A stretch of DNA of 64,000 nucleotides from Alteripontixanthobacter sp. (GTDB lineage Bacteria > Pseudomonadota > Alphaproteobacteria > Sphingomonadales > Sphingomonadaceae): the NCBI GenBank assembly GCA_039968605.1, contig JBDVPM010000008.1, positions 1,240,001-1,304,000 of the forward strand. The letters are read 5' to 3'. Every line of letters starts with the position of its first letter. Within the stretch, counting starts at the first letter, position 1. Shown here one piece after another: positions 19,297-28,692 of this stretch. Made by a program: the position numbers and the translations under genes. The notes beneath the pieces are model-generated. The model did no database searches, was not told where the DNA came from, and was given only the letters and a program-made list of their open reading frames with translations.

Positions 19297-20031
19297 TCAA
19301 AGTTTGAATGCCCATGATTCATGCGCAAGCGGCAAGCTGTTCAGCTCCGCGCGGATTGATCGCCAATTTGGCATTAGACGGCTAATCGCTTCGACGAATG
19401 CCTCTCCATGCGTTCTATGCTGGAAATGCAGCAGCTCGTGGAGGACGATATAGTCGATGCAATGCGGCGGCTTTTTCGCCAATTCAAGATTGAGCCAGAT
19501 GCGTTGGCCAGCCGGGTTACAGGTGCCCCATTTCGTTCGCATCCGCTTGATGCCGACCGCAGGGCAATCGATGCTAATCCTGTCCGCCCATTTCTTTGTC
19601 GAAGCCTCGGCGCGCTCACGCAGCTGCTTCCGATACCAACGGCCTAGGGCGCGCTCACATGAAGCCTGATCGGCATCTGCTGGTGCTTTGAGTTCCAGAC
19701 GATTGCCGCCGGTCAACTTGATCCGAAAGCTTTTGGTGTTTCTCTCCAAAACCAGACGATAGCCGCGCCCAAGGAAATAGTGCGTCTCGCCAGAGACAAA
19801 TGCCCGCTCCGTTTGCCGCGCCTGCGCGAGAAACTTGCGCTTTTGGCGATTGATCCACGCCACCCGCGTCGCAACCGCAAGCCGCACTGCATCCTCAGAG
19901 ACATGCCAAGGTGCGGCAATGCGAACGCGGCCATCGGGTGGATAGACCGCGAGATGAAGGTTTTTGATCGACTTGCGAACCAAGTCGACCGACATCCCGC
20001 CTACCGATAGGGTTTGAGTTTCAGTAGCCAT
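19297..20031 (-). CDS. YgjP/SprT-like zinc metallopeptidase (COG1451, DUF45)
   Basis: 244 aa. The catalytic motif is VLHELLHFQHRTHGEAF, giving two zinc His, a Glu and the third His downstream. It is preceded by the family block RMRTKWGTCNPAGQRIWLN. DUF45 proteins are frequently encoded beside type I HsdR subunits. Here the start overlaps the hsdR stop by 11 bases, pointing to coupled translation. It may process or degrade R-M subunits; that role is inference. Confidence 0.85.
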   Translation of the reverse strand: MATETQTLSVGGMSVDLVRKSIKNLHLAVYPPDGRVRIAAPWHVSEDAVRLAVATRVAWINRQKRKFLAQARQTERAFVSGETHYFLGRGYRLVLERNTKSFRIKLTGGNRLELKAPADADQASCERALGRWYRKQLRERAEASTKKWADRISIDCPAVGIKRMRTKWGTCNPAGQRIWLNLELAKKPPHCIDYIVLHELLHFQHRTHGEAFVEAISRLMPNWRSIRAELNSLPLAHESWAFKL

Positions 20032-23000
20032 GCTGACCCTTCACGAGGTCAAAGACATCCTCAACCTTGGCGTCATCAACATGTTGCCGAATGGCGCGCT
20101 TGATTTCGCGCTCCTTCATCAGATTGCCCCGCCAGTCATCCTTTTTGACTGCCCTGATGGCGGCATCAATGGCAACGGCACGGGAAGCGTCATCATCGAG
20201 ATAGTCGAACAGCGCGATCTTCTCCGGGCTATCAATTTCGGGCGGTCGCGTCTTCCCACCTTGCGGTGTCGCCACTTTGTTGGCGAGTTCCAGAATCTTC
20301 GCCAGATACCTCTCGTAGTTGATCGCCTGCGTCCGACGCTCCTCAATCAGGTCATCAAGCAGCTGTGACATCTGCTCGTAATACCGTGGGTTGACCGGCG
20401 TTTCATCGATGATGAGCTTGCGGACGTTGTTCTCAATCGTCTCAGCCACCGCCTCCTGGTTGCCCTTGATGCCTTCGGGCAGCGCCTCAATTGCCCCCTC
20501 GCCGCGTTCGACGATGAGCTGGATCAGCGTCTTATCATCGAACTCGGAAATCGCTTCGCTCTCTTCGGCACGAATATACGCATCGATCAGATGCCGCATG
20601 GCCGGTTCGTAAAGTTTTAGGTCGACGAAATCGCCACTGGCGAGCTTCACCTCATTGCGGACCTTTTCGTAGAAGGCGACTTCATCCAGCACGGCTTTCG
20701 CCGCGGCGGCATCATAACCGGCTTCATCCATCTCGTTAGCAATGTTGGCATAGGCCCGGATCAGCTTGGCGGTGCATTGGTAGAGCGCCAGCCGCTTTGG
20801 CTCGGTGGCTTTAAGGCCGTCCTTGTCCGCCGCATCGCCCCCACAGAAGAAGCGTATGAAGGCGGGCGTATCGCGCGGGGTCTCTACCGGCTCGCACAGC
20901 GCCCTGATCGTTTCCAGCGCATCTTCTAACCGCTGTCCGGCCTTGTCTAGGCGGTTGGTCAGCAGCCCCTCAACGTCCTCCTTAGCGTAAGCGTCGAAAG
21001 CTTCCGACGTGTAGTCGGTCATCGATCGCTCAAGGCTTTTGAAGAGATCCTTGTAGTCGATGATGTAGCCATATTCCTTGTCATCGCCATCGAGGCGATT
21101 GACGCGGCAGATCGCCTGAAACAGCCCGTGATCGTGCAACTGCTTGTCGAGATAGAGATAGGTTGCTGAGGGAGCGTCAAAGCCTGTCAGCAGCTTCGCG
21201 ACCACGATCAGCAGCCGCATTCGCCCCGGCTCTTCCACAAACTGTTTCTTGGCCGCCTTCTCGAATTCCTCGGTGGTCTTGTCGCCCAGCATGTCAGTGT
21301 AAATCTGATGCTGGCGAAGCTTCTCGGTCAGCCCGTCCCCACTATCCTCAGCCTTGATATCGGCCGGTGTGGGGACATAGCTGGTGACGATCGCGCACTG
21401 CCCTTTTAGCGGCGTCTGCTGGAACAGTTCGTAGTATCGACAAGCGTTATAGATGCTGTCCGACACTAGGATCGCATTGCCGCGACCACTCATCAGACGA
21501 TCGCGGGTGCCGAAGTCCATCACGATATCTTGCACGATCTTTTCCAGCCGGGATTTGCTGGACATGACCTTGCGCATCGTGCCCCATTTTTCTTTCACCT
21601 GCGCCTTGGCGAGATCGGAGAGGCCAGCGGTCTTGGCCTCAAACCATTTGTCGATCTTCTCGGGCGCGGTCATGTCCTGATCGATATCGCGCGCTTCATA
21701 GAGCAGATCCAGCACCACGCCGTCCCGCACCCCTTCATCATAGCGGTAGGTGTGGATGAATGGGCCGAAAACCTCCATGCTGGTCTGCTTGTCCTTCTTC
21801 AGCAATGGTGTGCCGGTGAAGCCAAGGAACAGCGCATCGGGCAGGATTGCCTTCATCGCGGAGTGGAGCTTGCCGGATTGGGTGCGATGGCACTCATCGA
21901 CAAAAATGTAGAGGTCACCCTTAGGTGCAAAGCCGGACGGGATCGACTTTTTCAAATCCGCGATAAAGTCGTCGGTTGCGGCCTCATCATCTTCCTTGCC
22001 GCCAAACTTGTGAACTAGCGAGCAGAGCAACGGCGGGATCGTATCGTTGAGCTTCCCGATCAGGTCTGCCCCGCTTTTAGTTCGATAGATGGGTTCCCCG
22101 ACCCCCTGAAAAACGCCCTCGATCTGTTCGTCCAGCTCGGTGCGGTCAGTGATGATCAGCACGCGGCTACCGGCTATGTTCTCATGTATCCATTTCGCCA
22201 GCCACACCATGGTGAGGCTCTTGCCCGACCCCTGCGTGTGCCAGATAATCCCGCCTTCGCGCTGGCGCACCGCCCGTTGCGCCGCTTTCACGCCAAAATA
22301 CTGGTTATGGCGGCAGGTCTTTTTAGTGCCGCTGTCGAACAGGATGAAATCGTGCATCACCTCAATCAGGCGATCCTTATTACACAATTGGGCTAGCGCC
22401 TGATCGAGTGGGCTTTGCGCAGGATCGGGGGCAACGTCTTCCTCCTGCCAGCGCAGCCAGAATTTTTGCGGAGTCTGCGTGGTGGCGTAGTGCAGGCCTT
22501 CGGTATCATTGCCCGCCATCACCAATTGCATCGCGGCAAAGAAGGGGCGGATGAACAGCGGGTTTTGCAGCGAAATGGCTTGCCGGATGCCCTCTCCAAT
22601 CGAGACGGTGGAGCGCTTGAGTTCGATCAGGCCAACCGCCAAGCCGTTGACGTAAAGCACGAGATCGGGACGGCGGTTGTGCTGCCCGGCAACCGTCACC
22701 TCCTCGGCAATGGCGAAGTGGTTGCGCGCCGGGTTCTGCCAGTCGATCAGTTCGACTGTGCGCTTGTGCTCGCCCGCGCCGGTGGAGACGTTCACGCCAT
22801 AGCGCAGCAAGGCATAGACCTCGCGGTTGACGTCGAAGAGCGATTGCGACTGGTTGCCTGCCGCCTGCTCAAGCTGGAACAGCGCGCGCTTGATAAGGTC
22901 CGCGTCGTAGCCCTGCACCTCGGAGAGGAAGCGCGTCAGCATCTCGCGCTCCACCGCGCGATTGTCCGCGCGCTCGTGCCAGTCGCCCAAATAGGTGTAG

Positions 23001-23086
23001 CCCAGCCGATCCCGGAACAACCCCACCACGCGCTTCTGCACCGCACGCTCTTTCTGGCCGACCGGGATGGGTTTGGGATCGGTCAC
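20021..23086 (-). CDS. hsdR: Type I restriction enzyme, R subunit
   Basis: 1021 aa from GTG 23086 (VTDPKPIPVGQKERAVQ), the usual family start. The reading frame extends to 23119 but would overlap the upstream gene. The N-terminal PD-(D/E)XK nuclease is RRPDLVLYVNGLAVGLIELK. The translocase motor has Walker A IIWHTQGSGKSLTMVWLA, DECH box FVDECHRTQSG, motif III GFTGTPLLKKDKQ and motif VI FQAICRVNRLDG. ATP-dependent DNA translocation and cleavage of unmodified DNA. All motifs are intact. Confidence 0.95.
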   Translation of the reverse strand: MTDPKPIPVGQKERAVQKRVVGLFRDRLGYTYLGDWHERADNRAVEREMLTRFLSEVQGYDADLIKRALFQLEQAAGNQSQSLFDVNREVYALLRYGVNVSTGAGEHKRTVELIDWQNPARNHFAIAEEVTVAGQHNRRPDLVLYVNGLAVGLIELKRSTVSIGEGIRQAISLQNPLFIRPFFAAMQLVMAGNDTEGLHYATTQTPQKFWLRWQEEDVAPDPAQSPLDQALAQLCNKDRLIEVMHDFILFDSGTKKTCRHNQYFGVKAAQRAVRQREGGIIWHTQGSGKSLTMVWLAKWIHENIAGSRVLIITDRTELDEQIEGVFQGVGEPIYRTKSGADLIGKLNDTIPPLLCSLVHKFGGKEDDEAATDDFIADLKKSIPSGFAPKGDLYIFVDECHRTQSGKLHSAMKAILPDALFLGFTGTPLLKKDKQTSMEVFGPFIHTYRYDEGVRDGVVLDLLYEARDIDQDMTAPEKIDKWFEAKTAGLSDLAKAQVKEKWGTMRKVMSSKSRLEKIVQDIVMDFGTRDRLMSGRGNAILVSDSIYNACRYYELFQQTPLKGQCAIVTSYVPTPADIKAEDSGDGLTEKLRQHQIYTDMLGDKTTEEFEKAAKKQFVEEPGRMRLLIVVAKLLTGFDAPSATYLYLDKQLHDHGLFQAICRVNRLDGDDKEYGYIIDYKDLFKSLERSMTDYTSEAFDAYAKEDVEGLLTNRLDKAGQRLEDALETIRALCEPVETPRDTPAFIRFFCGGDAADKDGLKATEPKRLALYQCTAKLIRAYANIANEMDEAGYDAAAAKAVLDEVAFYEKVRNEVKLASGDFVDLKLYEPAMRHLIDAYIRAEESEAISEFDDKTLIQLIVERGEGAIEALPEGIKGNQEAVAETIENNVRKLIIDETPVNPRYYEQMSQLLDDLIEERRTQAINYERYLAKILELANKVATPQGGKTRPPEIDSPEKIALFDYLDDDASRAVAIDAAIRAVKKDDWRGNLMKEREIKRAIRQHVDDAKVEDVFDLVKGQHGY

Positions 23087-23087
23087 G

Positions 23088-23534
23088 TCAGCTAGTCCAT
23101 AGATCGACGGCGGCGACAATATTTGCGATTTTCACTGACGCTCTCCTTCGATCATCGGCAACGGCCGTAATAGGAGGACCCAATGCCGGTGAAATGCCTT
23201 CAGCCTCGTCGCTTTCTGCCAGTTCAACATCCATCCATTGGGCGTTATCGGAAACAGCAAGAATTCGCTTAATCACGACGGTACGACCATCAATGGTCAA
23301 CAACCCGAACAACCAGTGCTCGTCCACCATCCGCCGGGTATACCAAGCAGGCAGCACATCGGCGATCGCACTGCTATCAGTCAGCATCGCCATCTTGCGA
23401 TTGATCTTCCGCCATTGCTTCCACGCGAAAAACGCAGCGCCGCCAGAGATCAGAACCCCAACCCACGCGGCGGCGGCAGACCACATCGCGATAGTATCTG
23501 CGGCACTCGCAGCGACAACGGCGGGGTCGGTCAT
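23088..23534 (-). CDS. Small single-span membrane protein inside the hsd operon
   Basis: 148 aa. One membrane segment at about 15-37 (TIAMWSAAAAWVGVLISGGA), then a basic turn KQWRKINRK and a cytoplasmic domain of about 100 residues. It overlaps the hsdS stop by four bases and ends two bases before the hsdR start, so it is firmly inside the operon. No family recognised. The topology suggests a membrane-tethered accessory. Confidence 0.6.
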   Translation of the reverse strand: MTDPAVVAASAADTIAMWSAAAAWVGVLISGGAAFFAWKQWRKINRKMAMLTDSSAIADVLPAWYTRRMVDEHWLFGLLTIDGRTVVIKRILAVSDNAQWMDVELAESDEAEGISPALGPPITAVADDRRRASVKIANIVAAVDLWTS

Positions 23535-24835
23535 ATCAGCCTGATCTTTCCGGTGAGCAATTGCTGCATCATTCCTGACTTGAGGTGGCGGAGTTTGACA
23601 AGCTTGGTCTCTGTCATCGCAATCTCCTGATCCATATCAGACAAGGTTTCGGCAATGGCAGTTTGTTCGGAGACAGTCGGAGGGATCGGCACTGCAAATG
23701 CTCGTACCTGCTTGAAGTTCAGTCCCTCTCTATTTCCACCTGCCTGAAAACTATCGATCTGACTCTGACCCGCTGCCGAGAGCAGAAAAGAACACAAAAA
23801 TCCCGGATTCAACTCGTTCGCCTTGGGACGAATTATGCAAACGTGCTGGTTGACGTTGCCTGCTGCAACGCGCCGATCCGCAAGCGCGCTCCTGCCTATT
23901 GATGCACCTGTAATGTTTAGAAGAACATCTCCCGGTTCCAACTCGGTCGCTGGAAACTCTGCATGTGTAGCCTCATCGATAAAGATGAGGTCGTCGAGGA
24001 CAAGGCTCCCCCAGCCAACATTTTGGCTTCGCACGAACGCTCGTCCGCTCGATTTGTACCGAACATTGCCGCCGGTCGGTGTCTTACCACTACCGACTTT
24101 TAAGGCGTGTCGACCCAAATCTGTGCAGTCCCAATCCTCGGGAATCGCGCCGACCTCGGTTTGTTTAAATCGGCCCGAGCGCGTTGGGGCTCCAAACCCC
24201 GGCAGGCGGCGGGTGCCGGAGAGGAGGGCTTGCATCGTCGCGGTTTTGAGGGCGCGCTTTTTGGCGATCACCGCCTCTTGCGCCGCGATGGCTTCATCCA
24301 CATCCGACAAGGCTTCGGCAATGGCGGCTTGTTCCGTCTCGGTTGGCGGAACGGGGACCGGCACATCGCCGATTGCGCCCATGTTGATTTTCTTCGGAAC
24401 CGCACTCATCAGAGAGCGATTTTCGACAGACTGCTTGAAAGGGTGCGATCTCGAATAGGCATATAAATAGAGGGGATCGATTTCGTCGCCGACCTTAAGG
24501 AGCGCAAGGCTGACGTAGATGCTTGCCCTCACATCCCAGTCGATTAGTCTCGTATCTGCCAGCGACCCTATTCGGGTCATTAGGATGTCGCCCTTCTCAG
24601 GGTTGCATCTCCTGTTCTGAAATTCGTGATCTCGCTCCGATATATACTTGACGTTCTTAAAATCGTTCGCGGTCACGTTTTCAACACTATAGAAAGGCAC
24701 GCCGTCCTGTGTGTAGGTGGGTGTGAAGTGGGTCCCATCGACGATTTGACGGCACACTCCGGCAAGCGTTTTGACCTCCCAATCCTCAGGGATCACGCCG
24801 ACCTCGGTCGCCTTATATCCAGCGGGCACACTCAC
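23531..24835 (-). CDS. hsdS: Type I restriction-modification specificity subunit
   Basis: 434 aa with two target-recognition domains, each followed by a conserved helix repeat. TRD1 begins TEVGVIPEDWEVKTL and ends PPTETEQAAIAEALSDVDEA. TRD2 begins TEVGAIPEDWDCTDL and ends PPTVSEQTAIAETLSDMDQE. Complete two-half architecture means a bipartite recognition site, whose sequence cannot be read from this gene. The GTG start overlaps the hsdM stop (GTGA). Confidence 0.93.
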   Translation of the reverse strand: MSVPAGYKATEVGVIPEDWEVKTLAGVCRQIVDGTHFTPTYTQDGVPFYSVENVTANDFKNVKYISERDHEFQNRRCNPEKGDILMTRIGSLADTRLIDWDVRASIYVSLALLKVGDEIDPLYLYAYSRSHPFKQSVENRSLMSAVPKKINMGAIGDVPVPVPPTETEQAAIAEALSDVDEAIAAQEAVIAKKRALKTATMQALLSGTRRLPGFGAPTRSGRFKQTEVGAIPEDWDCTDLGRHALKVGSGKTPTGGNVRYKSSGRAFVRSQNVGWGSLVLDDLIFIDEATHAEFPATELEPGDVLLNITGASIGRSALADRRVAAGNVNQHVCIIRPKANELNPGFLCSFLLSAAGQSQIDSFQAGGNREGLNFKQVRAFAVPIPPTVSEQTAIAETLSDMDQEIAMTETKLVKLRHLKSGMMQQLLTGKIRLI

Positions 24836-27375
24836 AGGGCAAAACCCATCTTCGCCAGATGCGCCGCGACGCGCGCTTGAGCGCCATCAGCCCGTTTCAT
24901 CAGGTCGGGCAGGTTGCGGTCATACCGTTCGCTCAGTTCAGCGGCCCGCGCCGAAATCTGTTGCGCCACCCGGTCAAGTTCACCGTCCACTGCCACCGCA
25001 ATCGTCGCCAGCCACTTGTCATCGATCACGAGCGCCTTGGCTTCTTCCGGCGACGGCTTGGGATAGTGCTTCACCACTGCCTCATCGAGCGTAACCCGCG
25101 CCGCCTTCGCCGCCGCCTTGACACCCTTGATCGCGTCGGCCAGCTTCAACGCCGCATCGATCTGGAAGAATTCAACGAAGTCGGGCAGTTCTTCCATGAA
25201 CTCCTCACGCCAACCATCGGGCGCGACTTTCCCTTGTTTCTCAGCTTTCTCGTACCGCTTGAAAATGCCCTTATCAAAACCGGCCACCAGCTCGCTGCGC
25301 CGCTTCTTCGCGGCTTTCAGGTCCAGCGCGCCATTGTCGTCCACTGCCTCGGCCAGATCGCCCTCTTCGCCGCCATGCTCTTCGACCAGCGCCTCAAGTT
25401 CGGATTCCAGCCGCTCGACTTCGCCCTCAAGCCGCTCAACCTCTGCGGCCTCCTGGGCGAAGTATCGCGCGACGATCAGCGCGGGCGGGATCAGTTCGGC
25501 CTTGAGGTGGATGGCGCTCTTGCCGGTGCCCAATTTGATGTCCGGCTCTTCGGGGAATTTGCCTTCGTCATTCTTTTCGAGTTTGCGGATCACCTTCGCT
25601 GAATCCCAACCATCAATCGCAAGAATTCCCGCATCGTCCTGCATCACATCAGCCCAATAGGACATCAGGTGCTGATAGACGTCATAGGCGTCGATCAAGG
25701 GGACGGCGATGAAGCGGGCGAGCAAATCTTCCGAAAGAGCGTCGATCAATGTTGAAGGGCTATGCCCCTTGCCGAATGCCGCAAGTGCTGGGTGGTGCGT
25801 TTCCCGCCACCCTTCGAAAGCGATATGGACAGCCTGGGCATAGGCCGCAAAGTCATCCCCATCTCGCACGACTGCCTTCATCTCAGTCGGCTCAACCAAG
25901 GGTGAAACCGTGCCGGGGCGCGGTCCTTCCCCAAACAGGCGTGATCGCGTCGATGGCAGCACCTCCCAGAAGGGTTGCAGCGCGTCGATATCCGCCGCTG
26001 GTATGCCGCCTTTCAGATGGGCCTGAATGTCGTGAAGGTCTTCAGCGCTGCTGCCATCGATGTAGCGCGGGATGTTGAGATTATAGCCTTCGGCCTCAAC
26101 GCGCTTGAACGGCACCATCTCGGCATAACCGGGCACATGAAGCTGACGGGTGAAGCAATCGACGATCTTGTGGACGTCCTGATCGCGCAGGCGGTTTTTC
26201 GGGCCATCCCTCGTGAACCCCTTCGAGGCGTCGACCATGTAGATACCGGTGCGGTTGGCCGCGCTCTCCTTATCCAGTACGATTAGGCAGGCCGGAATGC
26301 CCGTGCCGAAAAACAGGTTGGCGGGCAGGCCGATGATGCCTTTGATGTATTGTCGCTCAATCAGCTTCTTACGGATGGCCGCTTCGGTGTTGCCACGAAA
26401 CAGCACGCCATGCGGCATGACGATGCAGCCCTTTCCAATGGATTTCATCGAGGCGACGACATGGAGCAAATAGGCGTAGTCACCATTCTTCTTGGGCGGG
26501 ATGCCGAAATGCTCGAACCGTTCGAACTCGTCCTTGTCGGGCACGAGGCCTGTCATCCACGCTTTGTCTGAAAAGGGCGGATTGGCGACCACGAAGTCGA
26601 ACCTTTCGAGCGCGCCATTCTTCTGGAATTGCGGCTCGGTTAAAGTGTTGCCGGGTTTGATGTCTGCGGTCGGAACATTGTGCAGGAACATGTTCATCAC
26701 GGCCAAGCCGCGCGTGGCAACGTCCTTCTCCTGCCCGTAAATGGTCAGGTCAACGGGGGCTTCATGGTGCGCCCTGAGCAGCAGCGAACCAGAGCCACAG
26801 GTAGGGTCGTAAATCGTCTGGCTGGCGCTCTTCGCTTCCTTCACACCGATGACGCGCGCCATGATCCGCGAGACTTCGGCGGGGGTATAGAACTGGCCCT
26901 TGCTCTTCCCGCTCTCCGTCGCAAAGTGCCGCATGAGATATTCGTAGGCATCGCCCAGAATATCATCGCCGCCCGCCTGATTGGCTTTGAAGCTGAGATC
27001 GGGCCGCTTGAAGATGTTGATCAGGTTGGAGAGGCGTTTGACCTTCTCATCGCCCTTACCGAGCTTGTCGCTGTCATCGAAGTCAGCGTTGTCGATAATG
27101 CCGCGCAAGCCGTTCTCTTCGGCCAACGTGGCAATGATCGTGTTGATCCCTTCGCCGATGTTCTTGTTGCCGACCAGCTTGACCATGTCGGCAAAGCTGC
27201 CGCCTTCGGGCACGACAACCGGCGCGTAGGGGTCATTCCCGTATTTGTCGGAGACATATTTTACGAACAGCAGGACAAGGATGTAGTCTTTGTAGATCGA
27301 CGCATCCATGCCGCCGCGCAGGGCGTTACAGCTGGCCCAGAGTGAACTGTAAATTTGAGATTTCTTGACGGCCAA
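24832..27375 (-). CDS. hsdM: Type I DNA methyltransferase, M subunit
   Basis: 847 aa from TTG 27375, chosen because GGGAG lies about 10 bases upstream and LAVKKSQIYSSLWASCNALR is the family start. N6-adenine methylase motif I is IYDPTCGSGSLLLRA and motif IV is FVVANPPFSDKAW. Longer than the minimal 500-aa HsdM: the C-terminal 300 residues contain an acidic coiled coil (VERLEGEVERLESELEALVE) common in the longer subfamily. First gene of the operon. Confidence 0.94.
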   Translation of the reverse strand: MAVKKSQIYSSLWASCNALRGGMDASIYKDYILVLLFVKYVSDKYGNDPYAPVVVPEGGSFADMVKLVGNKNIGEGINTIIATLAEENGLRGIIDNADFDDSDKLGKGDEKVKRLSNLINIFKRPDLSFKANQAGGDDILGDAYEYLMRHFATESGKSKGQFYTPAEVSRIMARVIGVKEAKSASQTIYDPTCGSGSLLLRAHHEAPVDLTIYGQEKDVATRGLAVMNMFLHNVPTADIKPGNTLTEPQFQKNGALERFDFVVANPPFSDKAWMTGLVPDKDEFERFEHFGIPPKKNGDYAYLLHVVASMKSIGKGCIVMPHGVLFRGNTEAAIRKKLIERQYIKGIIGLPANLFFGTGIPACLIVLDKESAANRTGIYMVDASKGFTRDGPKNRLRDQDVHKIVDCFTRQLHVPGYAEMVPFKRVEAEGYNLNIPRYIDGSSAEDLHDIQAHLKGGIPAADIDALQPFWEVLPSTRSRLFGEGPRPGTVSPLVEPTEMKAVVRDGDDFAAYAQAVHIAFEGWRETHHPALAAFGKGHSPSTLIDALSEDLLARFIAVPLIDAYDVYQHLMSYWADVMQDDAGILAIDGWDSAKVIRKLEKNDEGKFPEEPDIKLGTGKSAIHLKAELIPPALIVARYFAQEAAEVERLEGEVERLESELEALVEEHGGEEGDLAEAVDDNGALDLKAAKKRRSELVAGFDKGIFKRYEKAEKQGKVAPDGWREEFMEELPDFVEFFQIDAALKLADAIKGVKAAAKAARVTLDEAVVKHYPKPSPEEAKALVIDDKWLATIAVAVDGELDRVAQQISARAAELSERYDRNLPDLMKRADGAQARVAAHLAKMGFAL

Positions 27376-27530
27376 TGTGAATTCGCTCCCTGAATCGCGT
27401 TCTGGACAGCCATCTAGCGGCATTGGTGCGAACCGGTCGAGAAGCTTTCAGTTGTTTTCGGATTTAGGTGGGCTCGCCACTAGTTTCACGATAGCGTGAT
27501 CGAAAATGGTGAACATGGACTGTTCGTTAG

Positions 27531-27716
27531 GCTAGGGAGCTTCTCGCCCAAGCTCGCACTTTTGAACGTACCAAACCGAATTTGCGCCTGATCGATGGAC
27601 CGACGCTGATCGAACTGATCTATTCGCGTTACCATCAATTCGAGCCGCGCTATCAGATGCTTTTGCCGCTAAAGCGCACCTACATTCCGGGGCCTGCAAT
27701 CGGCGACCGCGACTAG
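27531..27716 (+). pseudogene. C-terminal remnant of an Mrr-type restriction endonuclease
   Basis: An open stretch of 61 codons after a stop at 27528 reads RTKPNLRLIDGPTLIELIYS and FEPRYQMLLPLKRTYIPG, then TAG. This resembles the extreme C terminus of Mrr-like restriction proteins, after the catalytic core. There is no start codon or catalytic part nearby. It is a truncated relic beside the hsd operon. Confidence 0.5.
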
Positions 27717-27742
27717 AGAGGCGATCCGGAATCGCATCCTAT

Positions 27743-28018
27743 TCATTTTGGCCGCTGCCGTTTCCTCCATTGGTTGAACCATCGGGTCCAACTCTGGTTT
27801 GGCGGCCAATCCTCACCGTCGCGCTTGAGCCTCACGACCTCCAGCCGGTTGAAACCGGTTCGGACCCCTTCGACTGTCACAGGACAATCAAGGTATTGCG
27901 TGAGGCGTCGCGCCGGTTCAAGTTCCCATTCCCCGCCCTCACGAACGGCTAGGAAGAACCTATATCCCGGTCGCCGGTCTATTGTGCCACGCACGGTGTG
28001 AAGTGTGCCTAGCGGCAT
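27743..28018 (-). CDS. DUF5818-like small protein
   Basis: 91 aa. MPLGTLHTVRGTIDRRPGY, EWELEPARRLTQYLDCPVTV and EGVRTGFNRLEVVRL match the short beta-rich DUF5818 proteins of sphingomonads, as far as I recognise them. The C terminus is basic and Trp-rich. Function unknown. Lies between the Mrr remnant and the XRE regulator. Confidence 0.55.
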   Translation of the reverse strand: MPLGTLHTVRGTIDRRPGYRFFLAVREGGEWELEPARRLTQYLDCPVTVEGVRTGFNRLEVVRLKRDGEDWPPNQSWTRWFNQWRKRQRPK

Positions 28019-28158
28019 GGGTCTGTCTGGCTATGCATTGCCACCTCTTTCTGTAGTCGAGAAGTGACATCGATAAGAAAGTAGCGGCGGTCTAGCAAAG
28101 CAAATTGTCACTAATCGTCTGTAGACTGATTGGCGACAGTGCGGTCCATATCAAAGGC

Positions 28159-28362
28159 ATGGATATTCGGGAGCGTCTTGCGAAAAATCTGCGGCTATTG
28201 CGGCAGGAAAAGGGATGGTCGCAGGAAGCATTCGCCGACGAGGCGGGTTTGCACCGAACTTACATCAGCGACATTGAGCGAGGCGCGCGCAACCCGACGA
28301 TCTCAGTTGTAGACAAGCTCGCCACGGCTTTGGGAGTCACACCGGGGCGGCTACTCGACTGA
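28159..28362 (+). CDS. XRE-family HTH regulator
   Basis: 67 aa, one Cro/C1-type domain: NLRLLRQEKGWSQEAFADEA, HRTYISDIERGARNPTISVV and a short wing. The ATG at 28159 was preferred over an upstream in-frame start at 28105 because the domain starts here. It is similar in layout to C-proteins and to small controllers of R-M systems, and it is divergent from hsdM across about 0.8 kb. A role in controlling the hsd operon is inference. Confidence 0.8.
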   Translation: MDIRERLAKNLRLLRQEKGWSQEAFADEAGLHRTYISDIERGARNPTISVVDKLATALGVTPGRLLD

Positions 28363-28456
28363 GCTGTATAGCCGGGCTGTACAGCCGGGGTTACGCCTGA
28401 TCTTCGCCAGACTATTTCGTATAATCGCCCAGTATCAACGGCACAGAGAGGCCATC

Positions 28457-28689
28457 ATGGGCGGTATCAATTCCGGGCGAAGGCGCAGCGTCCATCGCGG
28501 CGGGAGCAGTTTCCCGTCATCGATTTGCGCCTGCTGAAGCACGCTGGGCTGCTAAAGCCCGGTGAATGCACATATGACACGTTGTGCTGGCGAAATCAGG
28601 ACCTAGAGACGCTCGAAGTGCGAATTTTCGTCGATTTGAGCGACGAGGATGATGCATCGATACGTGTTGCTGGTGATGTCCCTACGCAG
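28457..28689 (+). pseudogene. Frameshifted fragment of a conserved small hypothetical protein
   Basis: ATG 28457 opens MGGINSGRRRSVHRGG, then the frame is lost near 28498. The continuation in another frame reads REQFPVIDLRLLKHAGLL, ECTYDTLCWRNQDLETLEV and SDEDDASIRVAGD before the similarity stops at about 28680. The whole looks like one protein family of sphingomonads split by a frameshift and truncated at its 3' end by the next gene. Confidence 0.45.
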
Positions 28690-28692
28690 ACG

